Assembly: GCA_964346375.1 (NCBI GenBank)
Contig: CAYFUL010000045.1
Location: 1-11,004, forward strand
Reading direction: 5' to 3'
DNA: 11,004 nt
From: CAYFUL01 sp964346375
GTDB taxonomy: Bacteria; Bacillota; Clostridia; Tissierellales; Peptoniphilaceae
Shown: positions 1 through 6,923 of the stretch, in pieces
Position numbering within the stretch: position 1 is the first letter of the stretch
Layout of the letters: every line of letters begins with the position of its first letter
Translations under genes and position numbers: made by a program
The notes under the pieces: model-generated
Seen by the model: only the letters and a program-made list of their open reading frames with translations
What the model was told of the DNA's origin: nothing
The model's database searches: none

Positions 1-74
1 CGGAGGACCCATGACAATCCGCCCCTACCATAAGTTGTGAAAGTTGCAGAATAATTTATTATTGTCAATAAATT
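1..74 (-). repeat. Partial copy (A) of GTAG-hairpin dispersed repeat
   Basis: This stretch shares about 40 nt with a copy at 8663-8703: both have GACAATCCGCCCCTACC, a 5-nt variable stretch, then TTGTGAAAG and an AATAA tail. Read on the minus strand it begins GGTAGGGGCG, as the other copies do, and it contains the AGGA core (4-7) that forms the hairpin loop in copies B to D. It carries about 7 extra bases after AGGA. It is cut by the window edge, so the outer hairpin arm is only partly visible (CGGA 1-4 against TCCG 18-21). Next to it, 53-60 and 67-74 form a perfect 8-bp AT-rich inverted repeat around a 6-nt loop; copy B has a looser AATT/AATT palindrome at the matching place. Confidence 0.7.
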
Positions 75-89
75 CAAAAACAATTCCGC

Positions 90-120
90 AAAAAAGGAGC
101 TTCATTTTGAAACTCCTTTA
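90..120 (-). terminator. Rho-independent terminator of the glutaredoxin-like gene
   Basis: On the minus strand AAAGGAG-T-TTC pairs with GAA-G-CTCCTTT (one U-G wobble) around a 5-nt loop, and a run of T follows. It starts just past the stop of the leftward gene at 125. Confidence 0.8.
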
Positions 121-124
121 TCTC

Positions 125-361
125 TTACTTATTTTCCTTTAAATATGAAATAATATCATTTGATTCATATAGTGGTTTTTCATCTATAAAAAGACATGGA
201 ACTTGTTTTTTTCCACCAACTTTTACTAGATGATCTCTCTCGCTAGGATTTTCGTCTATATTTACTATTTGACCTCCTTCGATTCCTTCACTATTAATAA
301 AATTTTCTACCTTTTTGCAGAACGGGCAATAGGTTCCTACATATAATTTTAAATCTTTCAC
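125..361 (-). CDS. Glutaredoxin-like redoxin (Grx/GST N-terminal fold)
   Basis: A 78-residue single-domain thioredoxin-fold protein, probably a cytosolic thiol-disulfide or NrdH/Grx-type electron carrier. It has a CPFC active site at residues 12-15 after a short beta strand, a QVP segment with the expected cis-proline at P55, and an ESNDIISYL helix start (66-74), the usual glutaredoxin/GST N-domain layout. An extra Cys (C56) directly follows the cis-proline. The start is GTG at 361-359, preceded on the minus strand by AGGAGG with a 6-nt spacer. It is transcribed away from the hydrolase operon, and the 87-bp gap between the two starts must hold both promoters; I cannot pick a convincing minus-strand one. 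The partner (glutathione, thioredoxin reductase or another reductase) cannot be told from the window. It could equally be labelled a GST N-terminal domain protein. Confidence 0.85.
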   Translation of the reverse strand: MKDLKLYVGTYCPFCKKVENFINSEGIEGGQIVNIDENPSERDHLVKVGGKKQVPCLFIDEKPLYESNDIISYLKENK

Positions 362-395
362 CTCGCACCTCCTGTTACAAAGATACCCAAATATT

Positions 396-424
396 TTGCA
401 GTAAACCTACTAATTTAGTATAAT
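396..424 (+). promoter_or_regulatory. Sigma-A promoter of the hydrolase-smpB operon
   Basis: TTGCAG (396-401), a 17-nt spacer and a perfect TATAAT (419-424) lie 24 nt before the hydrolase start. No other promoter or terminator is obvious until after smpB, so this is the likely driver of the whole unit from 449 to 6448. Confidence 0.75.
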
Positions 425-448
425 GAGAATGAAAATGGGAGAAGATAA

Positions 449-1216
449 ATGAATAGAAAAGAAATGACAATTGATAAATGTAAAATTTCCTACATTGATA
501 CAGAGGTGGGGAGTAATATTGCTGTGGTGCTACATGGCTGGGGAGCAAATTTAGAAACTGTTGTACCTATTATAAATATTTTAAAGGATAGTTTTAGGGT
601 GGTTTCTTTAGACTCCCCTGGTTTTGGTTTAAGCGAAGATCCTAGTAGAGTTTACGGTACAGAGGACTACGCAGATTTTACTGTAAAATTTTTACAAGAA
701 CTTGGTATAGAAAATGCAGATTTTCTTGGGCACTCCTTTGGGGGTAAAACCATTACTGTTATTGCAGCGAAGTATCCCAATTTGGTGAAGCGTGCTGTAC
801 TAATTGATGCAAGTGGTGTTCTGCCAAAAAGGGAACTTCAATACTACTTTAAGGTCTACTCCTTTAAACTCCTAAAATTTTTATATACCAGATTATTATT
901 TTGGAAGGACAGGGAAAAATCCTTGGAGAAGTTTTATAAGAAGTTTGGTTCTGAGGACTATAAAGCAGCCCAGGGAATTATGAGAAAGAGTTTTGTAAAG
1001 GTGGTTAACGAATCCACAACGGAATTTTTTAAGGACATTAATGCTGAAACTCTTCTTATATGGGGCGAAAATGATGAGGACACTCCTCTTTATATGGCGA
1101 AGGAATTTGAAAGTGGTATAAAAAATTCTGGCTTAGTTATTTTAAAGGGAGGCCACTATTCCTACCTAGACGACTATGGAACTTTTTCTGCAGTAATTAA
1201 TTCATTTTTGAGGTGA
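449..1216 (+). CDS. Alpha/beta-fold hydrolase
   Basis: A 255-residue protein of the alpha/beta hydrolase fold. It shows the oxyanion-hole motif HGWG (29-32), the nucleophile elbow GHSFGG with Ser96, an acid-region GENDEDTP (206-213; D209 or D211 as the triad acid) and the catalytic His236 in GGHYSYL. A helical cap domain lies between about 125 and 195 and is rich in Lys and aromatic residues. There is no signal peptide, so it is probably cytosolic. The substrate is unknown. Start ATG at 449 follows GGGAG with a 7-nt spacer. It is the first gene of the operon, and its stop region overlaps the ribosome binding site of the Mur ligase gene, suggesting coupled translation and perhaps a role tied to the cell envelope; that link is only positional. 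Confidence 0.85.
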   Translation: MNRKEMTIDKCKISYIDTEVGSNIAVVLHGWGANLETVVPIINILKDSFRVVSLDSPGFGLSEDPSRVYGTEDYADFTVKFLQELGIENADFLGHSFGGKTITVIAAKYPNLVKRAVLIDASGVLPKRELQYYFKVYSFKLLKFLYTRLLFWKDREKSLEKFYKKFGSEDYKAAQGIMRKSFVKVVNESTTEFFKDINAETLLIWGENDEDTPLYMAKEFESGIKNSGLVILKGGHYSYLDDYGTFSAVINSFLR

Positions 1217-1218
1217 GT

Positions 1219-2727
1219 ATGAAATTTATTTTTTTATTAATTTTAGGAATCTGTTTTTTATTTTACTATAGTTGGAGTTTAAAACTCTCTAAAATCGCCC
1301 TACATATTCTTCAACTTGAAGGGTATAGTAACGAGGATTATAGGGAGTGGTGTAAAAAGAACCCGGATAGATTAAATAAGGAGAACTCTCAGGAGAAAAC
1401 TCCTCTAGTCTGGACAGATAGGGCAAAGAGACTTTACTCCACTCATAAAAAAGTCCTTGGGGCAATTCATGTGGTACTATTTTTAATTTCAGCTGGAATA
1501 CTATTTTCCAGTGTAAATTATTTAATGGGTATTCCAATCATTATAGGGATCATCGCAATCTTTTATCAGCATATTATTATTAGAATTTCAAACTCAATTG
1601 CAATTCCAAGGGAAAATAAAATCAATATGGGGTTTTTTATTGCTGCCCAAAATAAAATTAGAGAGAAGAAGAATAGCGGATTAAAGGTTGTGGGAATTAC
1701 TGGTTCCTTTGGAAAGACCTCTACAAAATTTATCCTTGATACTATTTTAAGGGAGAAGTTTACTGTACTTATTACTCCAAGTTCCTTTAATACGCCTATG
1801 GGTCTATCAAAGGTTATTAATAACGAACTTGAGGACCAAGAGGTTTTTATTGCAGAGCTTGGTGCAAAAAACATTGGGGAAATTGACGAGGTTGCAAAAT
1901 TAGTTCAGCCTGATATTGGAATCCTAACCTCTATTGGTCCTACTCATATGCAAATGTTTAAGACCATAGAAAATATTCAAAAGACTAAGTACGAATTAAT
2001 TGAAAATCTACCAGAGGATGGCATTGCCGTTTTTAACTATGACAATGAATATATTAAACCTCTTGCAGACAAGACGGAGAAGGAGACTATTCTATACGGT
2101 ATGAATGATTTAGATATGGTAGACTTTTCTGCAATTGACATTACCGTATCGGAAGATGGTTCAAAATTTACCCTAGTTGTAAACGAGGAGTATGTAAGAT
2201 GTACTACAAAGCTTCTTGGAGTGCATAATATTGCAAATATACTTGGGGCTGCTTCTGTTGCCTATAGTATGGGTATGACTTTAATGGAAATAAAAAATGG
2301 TATTTCTAAAATTGAACCTGTGGAGCATAGGTTACAGTTAATTGACTCTGGGAATGGAATACTTGTAATAGACGATGCATTTAATTCCAATCCAGTTTCT
2401 TCTAAGGCGGCGCTAGAGGTACTTAATTCCTTTACTGGTAGAAGAAAGATTATTATTACTCCCGGGATGATTGAGTTGGGAGAAATTGAAGAGGAAGAGA
2501 ATTATAAATTTGGTTTAGAAATTTCCAAGGTATGTGATTTTGCAATTCTAGTAGGCAAAAAAAGAACTCTGCCTATTAAGAGGGGAATACTAGATGGAAA
2601 TTTTGGGGAAGAAAGATTATTTGTAGCAGGTAGTTTAAATGAGGCAACGGAAATTCTGTCCCATCTCTCTAGAGTGGGAGATGTTGTACTTTTTGAAAAT
2701 GATCTACCTGATAATTACAACGAGTAA
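1219..2727 (+). CDS. murF: Membrane-anchored MurF-like Mur ligase
   Basis: About 502 residues, ATP-dependent Mur ligase family. The central domain has the P-loop GITGSFGKTS (159-168), a TKYELI segment where the carbamylated lysine of Mur ligases sits, and GVHNIANILGAA (about 334-345). The C-terminal domain opens with DDAFNSNP, the MurF-type DxxNxNP signature, and the protein ends in VLFENDLPDNYNE. Instead of the soluble UDP-binding domain of classical MurF, the first 130 residues hold one hydrophobic helix at 2-18, a charged loop, and two more at about 79-98 and 102-122. In the classical pathway MurF joins D-Ala-D-Ala to UDP-MurNAc-tripeptide, and the next gene makes that dipeptide. I chose ATG 1219 because GAGG (1210-1213) lies 5 nt upstream; an in-frame GTG at 1213, overlapping the hydrolase stop, would add two residues. 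The exact substrate is uncertain because the usual UDP domain is missing. Confidence 0.82.
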   Translation: MKFIFLLILGICFLFYYSWSLKLSKIALHILQLEGYSNEDYREWCKKNPDRLNKENSQEKTPLVWTDRAKRLYSTHKKVLGAIHVVLFLISAGILFSSVNYLMGIPIIIGIIAIFYQHIIIRISNSIAIPRENKINMGFFIAAQNKIREKKNSGLKVVGITGSFGKTSTKFILDTILREKFTVLITPSSFNTPMGLSKVINNELEDQEVFIAELGAKNIGEIDEVAKLVQPDIGILTSIGPTHMQMFKTIENIQKTKYELIENLPEDGIAVFNYDNEYIKPLADKTEKETILYGMNDLDMVDFSAIDITVSEDGSKFTLVVNEEYVRCTTKLLGVHNIANILGAASVAYSMGMTLMEIKNGISKIEPVEHRLQLIDSGNGILVIDDAFNSNPVSSKAALEVLNSFTGRRKIIITPGMIELGEIEEEENYKFGLEISKVCDFAILVGKKRTLPIKRGILDGNFGEERLFVAGSLNEATEILSHLSRVGDVVLFENDLPDNYNE

Positions 2728-2732
2728 GGAGG
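2726..2732 (+). promoter_or_regulatory. Ribosome binding site deciding the ddl start
   Basis: AAGGAGG overlaps the stop of the Mur ligase gene and lies 5 nt before ATG 2738. The reading frame is open upstream to 2639, but that longer start lies deep inside the Mur ligase gene and has no such site. Confidence 0.85.
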
Positions 2733-2737
2733 AAGCT

Positions 2738-3913
2738 ATGGAAAATATTGGAGTTTTTTTTGGAGGAAGAAGTGTAGAGCATGAGGTAAGTGTTATTACT
2801 GGTATGCAAATTATTGAAAATATGGATAGGGAAAAGTACAATCCAATTCCAATATTTATTGATAAGGAAGGCAGATGGCTTTCTGGAGAAGGGATGGACG
2901 ATTTTCACACCTATAAAACTGGGGACTACTCTAAGGCAGTAGAGGTATTTTTCAAACCTGTAAAGAACGACTACAATCTTTATACCATCGTTCAAGATAA
3001 GGGCGGACTTTTTTCCAAGAAAGCTGAATCAGTAGTAGTATATGAAAAACTACATGGAATTTTCCCGGCGCTCCATGGTACCTTTGGGGAAGATGGTTGT
3101 ATTCAAGGAATTTTTGAACTTATGAATATTCCCTACGTTGGCTGTGGTGTACTAAGTGCTTCTGTTGGAATGGACAAGGTTACTATGAAAAAGATATTTC
3201 AATCTGAAGGAATACCTATTACAGATTACACCTACTTTTTTAGGGAGGAGTATAGAAAAAATAGTGACCATTTTATTAATGAGGTAGAAAAACTTGGGTA
3301 TCCAGTATTTGTTAAACCGGCAAACCTTGGATCATCCATTGGCATTTCTAAGGCAACTAATAGGGAAGAGTTAATCCAGGCAATTGAAGTTGCAATCCAC
3401 TACGATAGAAAAATTGTAGTAGAAGTTGCAGTAGAGCATCCTAGGGAGATAAATGCAGCTGTCCTTGGATACGAAGGGGACTTAATGGTTTCTGCTTGTG
3501 AAGAGCCTACTAACTGGAAGGAATTTTTAACCTGCAAGGACAAGTACTTTAGTAATGGAAAATCTGTAAAGGGTGCAAAAGCTCCAAAGGGTAAAAAACT
3601 TCCAGCGGATTTACCAGATAATCTAAGGGAAGAAATTGAGGACCTTGCAAAAAAATCCTTTAGAGCCATTGACGGAATGGGAGATGCGAGAATTGACTTT
3701 CTACTAGACGGTGAAAAGGTATATGTAAACGAAGTAAATACCCTTCCCGGTTCCATTGCCTTCTACTTATGGCAAGAAAATGGAATTGAAATGAAGGATT
3801 TAATTACAAGGCTAATTGAGTTATCTAAAGTAAGATATAGACAGAGAGATGAAAATATCTACTCGATTGATACTAACCTCTACAATAATACAGGATATGG
3901 TGCAAAATTATAA
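2738..3913 (+). CDS. ddl: D-alanine--D-alanine ligase
   Basis: A 391-residue ATP-grasp enzyme that condenses two D-Ala molecules into the dipeptide terminus of the peptidoglycan stem. Visible are the N-terminal GGRSVEHEVS with the catalytic Glu (E16), LHGTFGEDG (112-120), the ATP-binding FVKPANLGSSIGI (191-203), the D319/D320 and E332/N334 region that ligates Mg2+, and NTLPGSIAFYLW (334-345). Tyr270 in DKYF aligns with Tyr216 of E. coli DdlB, so the product should be D-Ala-D-Ala and not the D-Ala-D-lactate made by the Phe-type enzymes of intrinsically vancomycin-resistant species. It is a little longer than the usual 300-370 residues owing to an insert near 55-100. Start chosen by AAGGAGG at 2726. 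The stop codon overlaps the rnr start by one base. A close-substrate paralogue cannot be excluded. Confidence 0.92.
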   Translation: MENIGVFFGGRSVEHEVSVITGMQIIENMDREKYNPIPIFIDKEGRWLSGEGMDDFHTYKTGDYSKAVEVFFKPVKNDYNLYTIVQDKGGLFSKKAESVVVYEKLHGIFPALHGTFGEDGCIQGIFELMNIPYVGCGVLSASVGMDKVTMKKIFQSEGIPITDYTYFFREEYRKNSDHFINEVEKLGYPVFVKPANLGSSIGISKATNREELIQAIEVAIHYDRKIVVEVAVEHPREINAAVLGYEGDLMVSACEEPTNWKEFLTCKDKYFSNGKSVKGAKAPKGKKLPADLPDNLREEIEDLAKKSFRAIDGMGDARIDFLLDGEKVYVNEVNTLPGSIAFYLWQENGIEMKDLITRLIELSKVRYRQRDENIYSIDTNLYNNTGYGAKL

Positions 3914-5982
3914 TGATTGGTGAAAAGTTAAGAAATATTCTTCAAGAAACTGGACCTATTGATTTTAACAAACTATGTAAAAAACTGGAGATAAGAAATA
4001 AAGAAAAGGCAGAGTTTAATCGACTTCTAATAGATTTAGAAAAGGCAGGAGAAATTTTACAGAATAAGGACCTATACTACGTTATTGACGGAGAAAATAT
4101 ACTAAAGGGAACTTTTCAAGGTACTACTAAGGGATTTGGCTTTCTAATAAATGAAAATGGAGATATTTTTATTCCCAGGGACAAAACTAACCACGCCCTT
4201 GACGGGGATGTAGTAATGGTAAAAGTACTAGATCGTTCTGGGCAGAGTCCAGAGGGAGAGGTTCTAAAGATACTTGAAAATAACAACAAGACCCTTGTGG
4301 GAACTTTTCAAAGGTCAAAAAACTATGGCTTTGTAATTCCCGATAACTCTAAAATTCCAAATGATATTTTTATTGTAGAAAAGGACAGAAATTCTGCAAA
4401 ACATGGACAGAAGGTACTGGCAAAGATTACAAAGTGGGATGGAACAAAAAATCCCCAGGGGAAAATTACAGAGGTACTTGGATTTCCAGAGGAGTCGGGA
4501 GTGGATATACTATCCATAGCTATAAGTATGGACCTGCCTATGGAATTTCCCAAGTCTGTAAAAAAGGAAGTTCAACTAATTCCAAAGGAAGTTACAGAGA
4601 AGGATTTAAAGGGACGACTGGATTTAAGAAGTATTGTAACATTTACAATAGACGGCGCCGATTCAAAGGACTTTGACGACGCAGTAAGTATTGATTTTGA
4701 CGGAGAGTTCTACAGTCTTGGAGTTCATATTGCAGATGTTGCCCACTATGTAAAGGACGGCAGTGCCCTAGATAAAGAGGCATATAAGAGGGGAAACTCC
4801 TACTACTTGCTGACAGAAGTTCTTCCAATGTTACCAAAGGAACTTTCAAATGGTATTTGCTCCTTAAACGAGGGAGTAGATAGACTTACCCTTTCCTGTT
4901 TAATGAAGGTAAATAAAAAGGGAAAAGTAGTAGAGCACAATATTGTAGAAAGCGCAATAAATTCTTCAAGGAGATTGGTCTACGACAATGTATCAGATTT
5001 TTTAGAAGATGGTACTGTTCACGAGTCATTAGCAGATTTAACAGAGGACCTTACCACAATGGAGGACCTTGCAAAAATTCTAATGAAGAAAAGACACGAT
5101 AGAGGCTCAATAGATTTTGACTTTCAGGAAACTGGATTTGAAATAGACAAGGCTGGAAAGGTACTAGATGTCTTTCCAAAGCAGAGAAGAATTGCAAATA
5201 AAATAATCGAGGAATTTATGATACTTGCAAATGAAACTGTTGCAGAGGAATACCACTGGATGGAAGTTCCATTTATATATAGAATCCACGAGGAGCCGGA
5301 GAGGGAAAAGATTGTAACCCTAAATAATATTATTAGACACCTTGGATATAGAATAAAACTATCAGATGATTTACGACCTTCTGAAATTCAGAGTTTAATT
5401 GAGGAAGTACGAGGAAAGGAAGAGGAAACCTTTGTAAATACATTTGTACTTCGCTCTCTCCAAAAGGCAGAGTATTCCGACGCAAACCTAAAACACTTTG
5501 GACTTGCGTCTTCATTCTACACCCACTTTACCTCTCCAATAAGAAGGTATTCCGATTTGGCTATTCATAGAATTATTAAGAAGATAAAAAAAGGCGCCTT
5601 TTCAAAATCTGTACAGTCATTTTACGAGGGGGTAGTTAGCGATGTAGCTACACAAACCTCTCGTAGAGAAAGAGTTGCAGACGAAGCGGAGCGAACTGTA
5701 GAGGCTATAAAAATGGCACAGTATATGAGCGGACATATTGGAGAAAAATTTGAGGGAGTAATTTCATCAATAACCTCCTTTGGATTTTTCGTTCATCTTA
5801 AAAATACTATTGAAGGTCTTGTAAATTATAGTACATTAGATGAGTACTTTGAGTTTAACGAGGACAACTACACTGCAGTTGGTAGAGATACTGGAAAGGT
5901 ATATAGTATTGGAGATTCTGTAATAGTAGAGGTTGTAGCTGTAGATTTAACCAAGGGGAAAATAGATTTTAAACTGGGATGA
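3913..5982 (+). CDS. rnr: Ribonuclease R (3'-5' exoribonuclease, RNB family)
   Basis: A 689-residue processive exoribonuclease that degrades structured RNA and, with tmRNA-SmpB, defective mRNA. Domain order: winged-helix-like N terminus (1-60), two cold-shock/OB domains (about 64-120 and 128-190; note KGFGFLINENGDIFIP and NYGFVIPDN), the RNB catalytic domain (about 235-560) and a C-terminal S1 domain (610-688). The catalytic acidic cluster TIDGADSKDFDDAVS (245-259) supplies D247, D253, D255 and D256, and the conserved HFTSPIRRYSDL is at 538-549. It lacks the long lysine-rich tail of the E. coli protein and ends at the S1 domain. ATG 3913 overlaps the ddl stop (TAATG) and has no clear ribosome binding site, which points to translational coupling. 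smpB follows after 4 bases. Confidence 0.95.
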   Translation: MIGEKLRNILQETGPIDFNKLCKKLEIRNKEKAEFNRLLIDLEKAGEILQNKDLYYVIDGENILKGTFQGTTKGFGFLINENGDIFIPRDKTNHALDGDVVMVKVLDRSGQSPEGEVLKILENNNKTLVGTFQRSKNYGFVIPDNSKIPNDIFIVEKDRNSAKHGQKVLAKITKWDGTKNPQGKITEVLGFPEESGVDILSIAISMDLPMEFPKSVKKEVQLIPKEVTEKDLKGRLDLRSIVTFTIDGADSKDFDDAVSIDFDGEFYSLGVHIADVAHYVKDGSALDKEAYKRGNSYYLLTEVLPMLPKELSNGICSLNEGVDRLTLSCLMKVNKKGKVVEHNIVESAINSSRRLVYDNVSDFLEDGTVHESLADLTEDLTTMEDLAKILMKKRHDRGSIDFDFQETGFEIDKAGKVLDVFPKQRRIANKIIEEFMILANETVAEEYHWMEVPFIYRIHEEPEREKIVTLNNIIRHLGYRIKLSDDLRPSEIQSLIEEVRGKEEETFVNTFVLRSLQKAEYSDANLKHFGLASSFYTHFTSPIRRYSDLAIHRIIKKIKKGAFSKSVQSFYEGVVSDVATQTSRRERVADEAERTVEAIKMAQYMSGHIGEKFEGVISSITSFGFFVHLKNTIEGLVNYSTLDEYFEFNEDNYTAVGRDTGKVYSIGDSVIVEVVAVDLTKGKIDFKLG

Positions 5983-5986
5983 TACT

Positions 5987-6448
5987 ATGACAAAGAAAGA
6001 AAAACCAAGTACATTAGTAACCAATCGTAAAGCTAGACATGACTACTTTATTGAGGACACTATTGAGGCTGGAATAGAACTAAAGGGCACTGAAGTAAAG
6101 AGCCTTAGAAAGGGCAAGGGGAATTTAAAAGACGCCTATGCAAGTATAAAAGACGGGGAGGTTTTTGTAGAAAATATGCACATCTCTCCCTACGAACAGG
6201 GAAATATTTTTAACGTTGATCCCCTTAGAAAGAGAAAGCTACTTCTCCACAGAACTGAAATTCGAAAATTGGAGAGAGATGTTCAGCTAAAGGGTTATAC
6301 ATTAATTCCACTACGACTATATTTAAATAGAGGTAGGGTAAAAGTAGAACTGGCTACTGCTAGAGGAAAGAAGCTTTACGACAAGAGGGAGACCATTGCA
6401 AAAAGAGACTCCGATATGAAAATTCGTCAGGCTTTAAAACAGAGATAA
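5987..6448 (+). CDS. smpB: SsrA-binding protein SmpB
   Basis: A 153-residue RNA-binding protein that delivers tmRNA to stalled ribosomes (trans-translation). The full-length family pattern is present: NRKARHDYFIEDT at the N terminus, GIELKGTEVKSLR (about 29-41), the HISPYEQGN strand, and the C-terminal GKKLYDKRETIAKRD followed by a basic tail that enters the decoding centre. It starts 4 nt after rnr, a common pairing that joins ribosome rescue to decay of the released message. The tmRNA gene, often found nearby, is not in this window. It is the last gene of the operon; I see no clear hairpin terminator in 6449-6486, so transcription may run on into veg. Confidence 0.96.
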   Translation: MTKKEKPSTLVTNRKARHDYFIEDTIEAGIELKGTEVKSLRKGKGNLKDAYASIKDGEVFVENMHISPYEQGNIFNVDPLRKRKLLLHRTEIRKLERDVQLKGYTLIPLRLYLNRGRVKVELATARGKKLYDKRETIAKRDSDMKIRQALKQR

Positions 6449-6486
6449 ATTTTTAAAAAAACTTGCAAATAATGGACTATAACCCA

Positions 6487-6515
6487 TTGACAACCTTTTC
6501 ATTATATATTATAAT
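6487..6515 (+). promoter_or_regulatory. veg promoter P1 (perfect sigma-A consensus)
   Basis: TTGACA (6487-6492), 17-nt spacer, TATAAT (6510-6515): a match to the sigma-A consensus at every position with ideal spacing, in an AT-rich setting. It lies 75 nt before the veg start. Confidence 0.9.
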
Positions 6516-6525
6516 AGAAAATTTT

Positions 6526-6554
6526 TTGACATTATCGTTTTCATATGGTAAAAT
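6526..6554 (+). promoter_or_regulatory. veg promoter P2 (TTGACA, extended -10)
   Basis: TTGACA (6526-6531), 17-nt spacer, TAAAAT (6549-6554) preceded by TGG, which makes an extended -10. It lies 39 bp downstream of P1 in the same orientation. Confidence 0.85.
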
Positions 6555-6590
6555 ATAGTAAAATATCAATAACATAGGAAGGGTGATTCA

Positions 6591-6860
6591 ATGAGTCAGG
6601 TGGAAGTGATAAAGAGACAGTTAAAATCCCATGTAGGTAAAAGGGTCATTGTAAAGGCCAATAAAGGGAGAAAGAAGATTGTCACCAGAAAGGGTATCCT
6701 TGAAGCAGTTTATCCATCACTTTTTGTAGTGAAGATAAAGAATAAATTTGAGGACGAGAGAAATGCTTCCTACACTTATTCTGATGTTTTAACCCACAAT
6801 GTAGTTATAACTATTGTAGACGATGATGTAGATCTAGAACTAAAGACTAAGATCTCATAA
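6591..6860 (+). CDS. veg: Veg family protein
   Basis: An 89-residue basic, beta-rich protein of the Veg family, with KRQLKSHVGKRVIVKANKGRKK at the N terminus (positions 9-29), a TRKGILEAVYPSLFVV core and SYTYSDVLT (about 60-68), as in the Bacillus subtilis protein. That protein is highly expressed and is reported to stimulate biofilm formation; its biochemical role is not clear. The SH3-like compact core and positive charge suggest nucleic acid or nucleotide binding, but that is inference. ATG 6591 follows GGAAGGGTGAT. Two strong promoters upstream and a terminator directly downstream make it a monocistronic, probably very abundant transcript. ispE follows, as in Bacillus. Confidence 0.93.
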   Translation: MSQVEVIKRQLKSHVGKRVIVKANKGRKKIVTRKGILEAVYPSLFVVKIKNKFEDERNASYTYSDVLTHNVVITIVDDDVDLELKTKIS

Positions 6861-6868
6861 GATAAATT

Positions 6869-6892
6869 AAGAAGGGCAACCTTCTTTTTTTT
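6869..6892 (+). terminator. Rho-independent terminator after veg
   Basis: A 7-bp perfect stem (6869-6875 with 6880-6886), a GCAA tetraloop of the stable GNRA type, and a run of T through 6892. It starts 8 nt after the veg stop. Confidence 0.88.
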
Positions 6893-6917
6893 ATGTCCTC
6901 GTTGAAAATTGCCACAG

Positions 6918-6923
6918 TATAAT
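6918..6923 (+). promoter_or_regulatory. Possible -10 element overlapping the ispE start
   Basis: A perfect TATAAT lies across the first ATG of ispE (6922). No -35 fits: TTGAAA at 6902-6907 is only 10 nt away and the position 17 nt upstream reads GTCCTC. If it is used, transcription would start near 6930 and the message would begin about 7 nt before the second in-frame ATG (6937). Confidence 0.3.

Noticed and set aside
417..422. Minus-strand -10 (TATACT) for the glutaredoxin-like gene, overlapping the hydrolase -10
   Set aside because: No acceptable -35 hexamer lies at the right distance, and the match follows partly from the TATAAT on the other strand.
2639..2737. Longer N terminus for ddl starting at 2639
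   Set aside because: It would overlap the Mur ligase gene by about 90 bp, adds residues unlike the family, and the perfect AAGGAGG points to ATG 2738.
6472..6488. AATGG/CCATT inverted repeat as an smpB terminator
   Set aside because: The stem is only 5 bp with an AT-rich loop and no T run follows; it merges into the -35 of veg P1.
6449..6590. tmRNA (ssrA) gene next to smpB
   Set aside because: The gap is only 142 bp and is taken up by the veg promoters; there is no tRNA-like acceptor end or tag-peptide frame.
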